DNA from: Hymenoscyphus infarciens
Taxonomy: Eukaryota; Ascomycota; Leotiomycetes; Helotiales; Helotiaceae
DNA length: 64,000 nt
Assembly (NCBI GenBank): GCA_001414345.1
Contig: LLCB01000004.1
Location: forward strand, 1-64,000
Direction: 5' to 3'
Part shown: positions 55,567-64,000 of the stretch, piece by piece
Position numbering within the stretch: position 1 is the stretch's first letter
How the letters are laid out: each line of letters starts with the position of its first letter
Translations under genes and position numbers: made by a program
Notes under the pieces: model-generated
Database searches by the model: none
What the model saw: the letters and a program-made list of their open reading frames with translations, nothing else
What the model was told of the DNA's origin: nothing

Positions 55567-56579
55567 TTATTCTGGCTCCTGGCCTTTCCACTTCTCCATC
55601 ACAGCCCCAACATCAATCCCACAAAGCTTCGCCCTCTCTATGATAGCCCTCGCCTTCCCAACAACAGGCGCATCTATCATCTTCCCATCCATAGTCCACG
55701 CACCCCTCCCCTCCTCCTCCGCCTTCTCATTCCCAACAAATATCCTAACAGCCCACTCCACCTCCCCCTCGCCCGGAGAGAAACTCCTTTGCGCAACCTC
55801 AATCTGAGAGGGATGAATTAGTTGCTTCCCATTAAACCCCATTCCCTTTCCCTGCTCACACTCCTCCTTCAACGTCTGTTGTCCCTCCTCCCCTCTATAT
55901 TTCGTGCATACAAGATCAATCGTCGAAGGCAGATTAAACGCCCTCGCAGCTGTTGCGATCGCACTCCTCGCATACAAAAACTCTGTGAGAGAAGGTGTAC
56001 GAGTAAGTGAGAGATCCATCGCAAAATCCTCCGCTGCAAATACCAAGCCTGAAATATATGGCGAAGCCCGACAAATTTCTTTCAAGTTCATGATCCCCTC
56101 TGCCGTTTCGATAAGCGCAATGATCTTCACCGGATTCGATTTCTCATTCGGTGTAGAAGGATGGCGAGAGGGTAATTGATGGCGTAAGACGTCGTTTATG
56201 AAGTGCAGATCTGAGGCTTTGGAGATTTTGGGGACGGCGAGGGCATCTATGTTTTTGGATTGGAGGACGGAGGTTAGATCGTCGAGGGCTAGACCTGAGG
56301 AGACGGAGTTTATGCGAACTGCTAGCTCGGTGATGTTTGGAGGGCGCGTTTGGGAGAGGAAGGATTGCAGATTTGAGCGGGCTTCGGGTTTTTTGGAGGT
56401 AGTGACACTGTCTTCGAGGTCGTAGACTACTGTGTCTACTGTGAGGGAATGAGATTTTTGGAGGAATTTCGGGGAGGAGGAGGGGACTGTTATTCAGTTA
56501 GTGTTGATACTTTCAACTGGGAATGGAGGGGGCCAGGACCATAGAGGAAAGCTCGTCGCAGAATCGTGGAGGTGGCCAT
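55567..56579 (-). CDS. CitE-like HpcH/HpaI aldolase family lyase
   Basis: Two exons (56579-56540 and 56486-55567) give 319 residues. The N-terminus MATSTILRRAFLYV followed by PSSSPKFLQKS matches the start of citrate lyase beta-like (CLYBL/CitE) proteins (normally FLYVPGSSxKxL). VYDLEDSV, the Glu in IALIETAEGI, and AEDFAMDLS carry the expected Mg-binding acidic residues; GFNGKQLIHPSQI is the C-terminal signature. Relatives cleave or form CoA thioesters such as citramalyl- or malyl-CoA, often in mitochondria. The donor (GTCCTG) is weak but this splice alone restores the conserved N-terminus. The substrate is unknown. Confidence 0.85.
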
Positions 56580-57173
56580 TTTGGGGGACCTAGGTTAGCA
56601 GTCAGCTTGCAGAGGATATTCCATACCAATTGAGTCTTATCAATTCAAAATAAGGTCAAAGTATGTAGGTATGTAGAGAATACTTCAAACTCCAGAGCCC
56701 CATGAAGCTTCCCCACGAGAGCTCCCACAGTGTGTGGGGCTTCGGATATAGTCCGAGTATCTTAAATCCGATGCACTCCCAAAATTCATTGGAACCCTCT
56801 TTTTCCAGAAAAGTAAACCAAGGCCTTGAGTGCTAGAGTAAAGCTGAATTCCATGAGAGGGTTGTTGAGTGACATATCACTCAAAACTCTCTGGTTGATT
56901 CTCCACTAAAAAACCAACCGTCACCAAAAATGGGCACTAAAAGAATGTCACTCGCCTCCGCTGATAGGTCAGCCATGAGGATTTGTCCTGAGGCGAAATG
57001 ATTGCCCATACACCTCTCCCTGCTATATAAAATCAAGTATGGCAGTGAAAGTAAAATTGCTTCTCAAACCAAGAGCACCTTAATTCTAGAAAATCAAGTT
57101 CTTTTCTAATTTCTGGGCATTTCACCCATTCTTTTCCCACTCCAAGAAACTCTGGTTTAGGAAATACATCAAC
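56580..57173. promoter_or_regulatory. Divergent promoter of the CitE-like and Acr3 genes
   Basis: 594 bases between the two start codons. A TATA-like CTATATAAAA lies near 57022, about 150 bases before the Acr3 start. The remainder has no motif I can assign. Confidence 0.5.
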
Positions 57174-58538
57174 ATGGCGAAATCTACACCACCACAAGAA
57201 CCGATCGCTCCATCCTCCACCAAATCCACTCCAAAATCCTCCGATATCGAGAAAGCAGCTCTACCCGACCAAGATATCAACCCACTAAACGACACGACAA
57301 AATCCTCCGTCTACAAAAATTTGGGAATCCTAGACCGCTTTCTCGCACTATGGATCTTCCTAGCTATGGCCATAGGAATCATCCTGGGGAACTTCGTACC
57401 CAGCACCGGTCCAGCTTTACAACGAGGAAACTTCGTGGGTGTTTCTGTACCTATCGGTTAGTTCTTTCCCCTTTTTTCTCTAAGTTACGGTAATGTAGTG
57501 AAGTAGTGAATTGGATATGATGAGTTTAGGACTAACTGAACTATAGCTGTGGGATTATTGGTAATGATGTATCCAATTCTCTGCAAAGTAAAGTACGAGA
57601 CTCTACATCACGTCTTCCGAACACGGGAGATCTGGAAACAAGTGGCTTTTAGTGTCGTTGTGAATTGGATCGTTGCTCCTTTAATAATGGTAAAGTCCTC
57701 CATCCTTTTCCCACGCAATAGTAAAACTAACACTTCGCCAGCTTGGTCTCTCATGGGCATTTCTCCCAGATAAGCCAGCCTTGAGAGAAGGACTAATCCT
57801 TGTCGGTCTCGCACGATGTATCGCAATGGTACCTCCCCTCTCCTCGTCAACTTTAAAAACACAGAACTGAACACAACCCAGGTCCTAATATGGACTGGCC
57901 TAGCAGGCGGCGATAACGAATACTGCGCCATCCTCGTAGCCCTCAACTCAATCCTCCAAATCGTCTTCTTCGCCCCCCTTGCCTTACTCTTCATAAAAGT
58001 AATCTCCCACGAAGAAGGAACATTCGACATCCAATACTCCACAGTCGCAAAGTCCGTCGCAGTCTTCCTTGGGATCCCCCTAGGCGCAGCAATCTTCACC
58101 CGCTTCTCCCTCCTCAAACTCACCACTCCTCGTTTCTACAACGAAGTATTCATAAAATACGCGGCACCTTGGTCCCTAATCGGTCTCCTCTTCACAATCC
58201 TAATTCTCTTCGCCTCCCAAGGTCGCCAAGTAGTTCATCAAGTCGTCGCCGTCGTCCGTGTCGCCGCGCCATTGGTCGTGTATTTCGGGATTATATTCTT
58301 CGCCACCTTGTTGGTATGTCATAAATTGGGATTTGGTTATAAGCTTGCGGCGACGCAGAGTTTCACTGCTGCAAGTAACAATTTTGAATTGGCTATTGCT
58401 GTGGCGGTTGCGACTTATGGGGCGAATAGTGATCAGGCTTTGGCTGCTACTGTTGGGCCGTTGATTGAGGTTCCGGTGTTGCTGGGGCTTGTTTATGTTG
58501 TGAAGGAGATTGGGAAGAGGAGGGGTTGGAAGGATTAG
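57174..58538 (+). CDS. ACR3: Arsenite efflux transporter Acr3
   Basis: Four exons (57174-57456, 57547-57689, 57742-57828, 57882-58538) give 389 residues with closing phases. After a polar N-terminus of about 50 residues come about ten membrane segments of the bile/arsenite/riboflavin transporter superfamily: ALWIFLAMAIGIILGN, AVGLLVMMYPILCKVKYE, FSVVVNWIVAPLIM, and GLARCIAMVLIW, which contains the Cys needed for arsenite transport in Acr3 proteins. AASNNFELAIAVAVATYG is another family signature. It exports As(III) at the plasma membrane. No arsenate reductase or ArsH gene is next to it; the divergent neighbour is a CitE-like lyase. Confidence 0.95.
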
Positions 58539-59080
58539 AATGTAGATTGATTGGAGGAGTGACGGAAGTCTCACTAGATGCTGGTGTACCAAAAATAGAC
58601 AAGATTTGTTCATGGTCAAAACTCGACCCTGAAGAGATGAACCTGTGAGACTTTATCCAACAACTATAGAATCGACCGATGCAACTACTTTCTAGTTTTA
58701 GGTATCGAGTCAAGTACTTTTAACTATTATAATCTATTATTCCAGAACGTTTGAATTAATTAAGTGGACTAAGCGATGTTCTAGAAAATCTCAAAAGTAT
58801 CGAGTACTAGATACTTATCCAAACGGATGGACCTCGATTTGGGTCAGTTTCGAATAGTGTAAGAGGTTTGTTGAGGGCAATGAGAGTAGAGTTATTTTTG
58901 AGAATACTGTTAGTGTGTTAAGGGGGAGAGGAAAGAGGGATGGGATACTTACCTAGGGAATAGGGGTTGAAAATGACAGACAAACCCCATTCCTACTCAT
59001 TCAAGATCATTGCTCAAAAGAATAACTAGGAGAGAGAAAAAAGCCGAAATTCTCGGAGGAACTTTCTGACACCATGTCTC
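58539..59080. other. 3' flank of ACR3
   Basis: No gene seen. Confidence 0.5.
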
Positions 59081-59760
59081 TAAGAATTTGGGTCTCGCTT
59101 AAGTCTATGGGCATTGCTCCGAGTGAAGTAATATTTCCGAATTATAATTAAGTAGATATCTCCAGTCAAAGTATTTCCGAATAAAACAATATATCTGAAG
59201 TAAAATAGTATATTAATAATATCTCCGAGCATGGTAATATTTCTTGAATATATCACCGAGTAAGTGTCCGAGAGATTTCCGAATTTCTTGGGAATGTATT
59301 TCCGGATATTCCTAACTCCAAGCGAATTATTTTCGGGTAATAGATTATTTCCGAATGGTATATCATTCTCCAAGTACTTCCGGATAATATGCCGCTGAGT
59401 ACAATGACAAGTGTAACTCGGAGATAGTACACGAAGAAGTACTTCAGAGAAACGTAGCTCGGAATTATATTGCCTGGAAATATATTGCTTGGAGAAAATG
59501 AATCCGAAAAAAGAGCTAGTTATTTCATCAACTAAGTGACTTTACTAGAGAACCTCCGCGATTCTCGGAAATATATTTACTCTTGGAAACTCCGAAATGA
59601 TTATAGCCAAAATTATAGAAGAGAAACTAGTTTGGGAAATAATTATATCCGAATCTCGGAGCCATATTCTCAACCAATTTCCCAAGTCTCTCTGTACTTG
59701 CTCCGAATGATGTATTTCCGCGTGAACAACTATCTCCGAGTAAAGTAATATACCTAAGAT
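59081..59760. repeat. Degenerate TCCGA/TCGGA-rich repeat array
   Basis: About 680 bases in which CTCCGAG or TTTCCGAA and their complements recur every 20-30 bases, separated by AT-rich spacers such as TAAAGTAATAT. First and last units are similar (CTCCGAGTGAAGTAATAT near 59117 and CTCCGAGTAAAGTAATAT near 59733). Units on the plus strand dominate to about 59400; both orientations are mixed after that. No coding capacity. Confidence 0.65.
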
Positions 59761-60216
59761 GTGGACAGAATGAGTGGCAGTGATTAATGAAACCACTGAA
59801 CGGCAACTTCGCCTGCAGTCAGACGAAACCACGAAACCAACCTTGGGCCCAGATCCTACGGTTACAATCGATAATGACATCCTAAAGGCGTTAACATATT
59901 ACTGATCTTTGACACATTTTTCTGGATGTTGGATGTGATTTTTTTAAGATACGGAATGGGAGAGGGCGATAGAGTTGATGAAAGCCTTGGAATACATTAC
60001 TTGGTAAAACATATGATATTCAAGGCCGAATAATAGGTTTCATGGACCATTGTATGCCGCGGAAGTCACACATCGAATATGCGGCAGCAAACGACCCTCG
60101 CAATGATCGCCCGTTGCATGTGGCCAAACCTCCTCTCGGAGAGTGATTTTCTTGGAAAGAAAAATTCCAACAGATAACCACTTTGATATTCAGCCATCGA
60201 AAAAGTCTACCGAACC
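59761..60216. other. Intergenic
   Basis: No gene or repeat seen; it contains the promoter of the small candidate gene that follows. Confidence 0.45.
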
Positions 60217-60620
60217 ATGAGTGAGCGGATGAAAGAGCGGATGGCCAAAGCTATCTTAACCAATGAACCCCCAATAAGCATTCAACCAAAAGAACTATAT
60301 ACTCCAGAGCTTATTGAATTCTTTCAACAACACCCGAAGCAATATTATACTCTCCTGGGGTCTTACGTTGCGAGGAAGAATCTCACAAGTCCACAACTTG
60401 ATGATGCTAAAGCTCTTTCAGCACGTGGTTGGAAGCGGTATGAGTAGCTCGAGTACAATCATCAGTGAAGTCCTTTTGACTCTTCTCCCTTGGACCATCA
60501 ATCTAAGTTTACTAATACAGAACAGCGGAGAACGAAACGGCCTGTGGAAAAAGCACGACTGTGCGACTCACTAATGATCTAGAAGAACGAACTTACCTAC
60601 CTTTCTTCACCCCTTTTTAG
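60217..60620 (+). CDS. Candidate small protein gene, unknown
   Basis: An ATG at 60217 opens 74 codons (MSERMKERMAKAILTNEPP, then LYTPELIEFFQQHPKQYYTL). A GTATGAGT donor at 60438 and a TAATACAG acceptor before 60521 would join it to a second exon ending at TAG 60618-60620, giving 106 residues in one frame. Without splicing the product is 76 residues. It is hydrophilic, with no signal peptide or membrane segment, and I know no relative. It faces the transporter relic on the right. Confidence 0.4.
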
Positions 60621-60830
60621 GCGAGCTTTTGTTCAAATCCTTCTTAGTCAATGAGACCATCTTAACAAAATATTCTGCTCGACTCTTGACTCTTGACAGT
60701 GATGTGAATGGGTATGGATGAAAAGTGTTCTCTATGATTATATAGTTCAAATACTTGGAAGTAATGAAAGCAATTAGTCGGTATCCACTCGTGATTTCTC
60801 CAGTTGCTTCGGTGTTTCTTTCCTGCCAAT

Positions 60831-61230
60831 TCAAGGCTTGGAGTCCTTGAGCGAAGGAGTAGGAGTTATGTTCTCCACTGACGTCCCACTCTCAGCTTTC
60901 TCAAGGCCTTCAATCATCACATCTGGATCCTCAAACAGAGTGGAAAGTTCTTCCAGGGTATATCTTTTGGTTTCATGGAGGAAGAAGTAAATAACCACAG
61001 TCTGCAGCAAGGTTAGCATTTGACTACATGGATTGAAAAGTTGGGCGACAATGACTTACGCCGAATATGAGAATCTCTAGGTAGAAGATCGAATAGCAAT
61101 ATCCAGTCGAGTCTAATGCAATAGGAGTGACGCAGTTTCGCCTTGGCAAAACGGATGTCAATGAGAGAGACAGGCCGTTTGAAGAGCCGGAACATACCAG
61201 GCGGGCCTTGCAACTTGCCTGTCTAGCGGA
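60831..61230 (-). pseudogene. C-terminal relic of an MFS sugar transporter
   Basis: Two pieces joined by a plausible intron (donor GTAAGT at 61059, acceptor CTGCAG before 61001). The first reads NCVTPIALDSTGY and a hydrophobic stretch; the second TVVIYFFLHETKRYTLEELS, which is the end of the last membrane helix plus the ETKxxxLEEL motif that closes fungal sugar transporters. Upstream of about 61230 the sequence turns AT-rich and the remaining 400 or so residues are missing, so only the last tenth of the gene is left. Confidence 0.7.
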
Positions 61231-64000
61231 ATAATAGAACCGAGTAATATAAATTTAAAAAAATAGCCTAGCTACTTCTCTAACCCTTATATAAGTGTCC
61301 TCATTCTTCCGCTCTCCTTCTTTCCCTTGTCCTTAACTTTCTCTTAACTTTAAGTCTTAAGAAGACAAATCTTACTAGAATATAAGAGAAACTGTTATCT
61401 GTTATCTCGAATTGAAATATATAAAACTTTATAAAATTTATCCAAGTCCTAAGTTCATTTTACATAATTCGCGAATTCAATTCAGCCCTCGAGTTCAGTT
61501 TAAATAGCACTATATTTATGAATATCCAGGTTTTCAAGTTCAATTGAGAGCTCTAGCGTTGTCACGATCTAAGTCTATTCTCAGGACCTGTCTAATGCGA
61601 ATAGCAGAACCCTAAAGCAAACGATATAGGTTTAAATCCCTAAGATTTGTTGAAGACAATCCCAAGAATTGCTATCGCCTGGACACTGAGAAAATTGCAA
61701 TTGCGAAGAAAGTCCCCTTTGTATAAGTAAAATCACCCAGCATCATACCAACGAAGCACACCTACCCTGAACTCTTCTATAGTAAAGTTAATTGAGAGCC
61801 TCGAAACCTCGGTGGAAGACTAACATTACCAGGTGGTATCCCGCACTCGACGGCTTCTGTATCATTCATGAAAAGAAGGGCAGACTTTTAAGGTCCGCAT
61901 ATACATACGTGAGCTCGTCAGTGAGACTCGCACTTGAAAAAGTTCAAATAAACCGAGAGCCAAAGAGAGTTCACGGATTCGTGAACAGATGAATGGCAAC
62001 CGTTTTGCCAGAAAGTGTGGCATGCAACCTTAAATTTGGGGTAGTGATGAGCGCGATGAATCCACAAAGTCCAGCTCTTACCAAATGATACTGCCCGAGA
62101 GGCCGGTATTGGATTCGGCCAAAGTATTTCACTCGCTTTCTGATGAGACAGTAGATGATCTCAAGGGGTGTATGACCGCCCCAAACAGATCTTTCTCGAA
62201 ATGCTCAGTGATATTTTGAACAATTGAAAACCTTTAACTCTCCATGTCTACGACGTTTGATCAATAGAGAAGGGAGTTTCTCAAGAGCATTGACACATGA
62301 GAGGCGGCACCCTAGGAAGTATCAATAGACTTTGGTATTCTTCACCAAGAACGGAAATCAATGACATGGTAGCCACATTCAACTTTCAGCGCAAATGTGT
62401 TACTGTCAAAATAAATGCGCGGTTAAATTCATAATTACCACCGAAACCCTCTAATCTAGTTAGAGGAGAAAAGTGTATCCAGAGTTTCCCCTAACTTATA
62501 AAGAGAAGTAATTTGACGGGTCCATAGAAGTGAAGAGTTTGTGAAAAGTCTAGGAAGGCCGACGCGTGCCTAGAAGTAATCTAATCCTACACGCGTGGCG
62601 ACAAAAGTTTCGACCCGTTATGTACCTTCCGCCCTAACACCTGGAAGTCGTTTCAAATAGCAGAGTACTAGTACACTAGATTGAGATTCAATTGAGTCTC
62701 TATGAAGACTACAACCTCCATGATCAAGAACCCAACTCAATCATAATAAACATTCAACAAAATCCGAAGTTCAAACAGCTTTCATTCATTCTCTTACCAC
62801 CAAAAACAACAGAAGAGAACCCTGGGACCCCTCGGAATTATTGTGGTTTCTCATTGAACCCTCGAGCTTTTGGCACTAGGTTACCAGCATATGCCTGGCG
62901 ATAACTTCATTCCCCGTAAACTTGTAGACAAATCCCGTAAATCCCCCACGAGTGAACCCCGAACTGGTTGGGAAATTCCCATCAAACCAAAAAGGACATT
63001 CATCAGATTTCGTACTTCTAAATCCAGTGCACCACGGGCAATTCAGTGACACGTTTCTCAAAAAATGTCGGGAACAACCCCGCACGAACAAGGACGGACC
63101 CGTACTGACATCAGTGTCAACCCCTCTATTTGGGTGGTCACCACCTGACGTGAAGTGACTGCCATGAACCCGGGAGGAGGAAAGTCGAGCTCACCTCACT
63201 AAGCTTGTTCCATGTACTTCGTGATACAATCGATCGCGGATGAATGAAAAATAGAAATGAACAACTCAAGACGCAGAACAGAAATTTCAGAGTGCAGAAT
63301 TGACTCGGAAACAATTGAAGGAATGGAAAGCCCGAGATGTTGCATGGCAGCCTTATACGCCTCAACCCAAAGAGCAAATTCATTCAGCGCCTTCTCCGCA
63401 ATCAGGTATCATTGCGTCCTCCCTATATCGGCCACGGTGGGGTCTGGAGAGGTACAAGTCATTCACCAGTAAGAAAAAACTGCTGACCGAACGAATGACG
63501 TCCATTAGATGTACTCGAAGTACATTGGCACCTCCCAAGACGTCTGAATTTGACAGCAAGTGGGGGGACTTTGTTGTCGCTGGTGGAGTCGTGATATAAA
63601 TACCCACGAACAATAGGAGGGTTCGCGGCTAATGAAGCATGAATTCGTGGCCGTACAGAGAAGGAAGTTACTGCAGAGAAGCGCATAGAAGATGAAGTTC
63701 TTTTCTGTATGTTGGACCTATCACGATCAGTGACGGTGTCCGAATGCTCGGGGAGAGAACCACAGAGTGGCGAGAAATCCTTGCGGCGGTGCGACCACAC
63801 CCTTTTTCTGCTTCGTGACCAATGGGGGGACGGGGAGGAATTAAAACGTTATGCGGAGGGCATTGTCGGACTTGATTTGTTGATGCTGGAAGGCCGTATG
63901 AAGTTGCGGTGTAGAAAGGGGGCGGCTGATGGGGACGAAAAGAGGAGGTTGAGACGAGATAATTGATGACGGTGTCTTTGCTGGGAGATTGACTTGATTC
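61231..64000. other. Unassigned right end
   Basis: 61.2-61.6 kb is AT-rich. From about 62.8 kb base composition is more balanced, but every open frame is short and interrupted (longest: minus 63459-63800, plus 63300-63599) and none resembles a known protein. A fragment near 62100-62200 reads VFHSLSDETVDDL in one plus-strand frame before stops. Decayed genes may lie here, but I cannot name any. Confidence 0.45.

Noticed and set aside
1..64000. tRNA and rRNA genes
   Set aside because: I looked for B-box (GGTTCGANTCC) and paired A-box sequences and saw no convincing tRNA; nothing resembles rRNA.
1..64000. CRISPR array or bacterial-type operons
   Set aside because: The DNA is fungal; the repeated elements vary in spacing and lie over kilobases, so they are not an array of that kind.

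Overview
This is eukaryotic DNA from a filamentous ascomycete. Genes carry short introns of about 50-90 bases with GTANGT-like donors and CTRAC-type branch points close to the acceptor. The protein set is fungal: UGP1/GalF, Hos2-type deacetylase, Yng2-like ING protein, HET domain, Acr3, DUF3605. Protein similarity and the alternation of gene blocks with AT-rich, gene-poor stretches fit a leotiomycete, perhaps a Sclerotiniaceae relative; that placement is inference.

Layout. (1) 1-6.6 kb: a FYVE+RING protein (five exons) and UTP-glucose-1-phosphate uridylyltransferase (four exons), both on the minus strand. (2) 6.6-23 kb: an accessory, gene-poor region. It holds broken genes (a small secreted protein interrupted by a stop, a degraded multi-exon gene, a HET-domain pseudogene), a foldback element, and a repeated short element always on the plus strand. 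(3) 24-34 kb: a small membrane protein, a DUF3605 protein, a Hos2-type histone deacetylase divergent from a Yng2-like ING/PHD protein, and a dihydroneopterin aldolase-like protein. (4) 34.2-37 kb: an AT-rich block with a variant cluster of the same short element. (5) 37.5-42.3 kb: a leotiomycete-type hypothetical protein, proteasome alpha-7, and a RidA-like protein. (6) 42.3-47.4 kb: a gene-free AT-rich block with a Harbinger-like MITE. (7) 47.4-52 kb: methylthioribulose-1-phosphate dehydratase and calnexin. (8) 52-55.5 kb: an AT-rich block. (9) 55.5-58.6 kb: a CitE-like lyase divergent from an Acr3 arsenite transporter. (10) 58.6-64 kb: a repeat array, a small candidate gene, a sugar-transporter relic and unassigned DNA.

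Most intact genes are housekeeping and not one pathway. The deacetylase and ING pair face each other across one promoter region and act on opposite sides of histone acetylation.

The most unusual signal is the short directional element. Its core is TTGCA-N2-TCGC. In the best copies this is followed about 7 bases later by CGG-N12-CCG, which forms an inverted repeat whose arms vary together. About fourteen copies lie between 8.2 and 22.9 kb and about ten variants between 35.1 and 36.1 kb. I found none on the minus strand. I do not recognise it.
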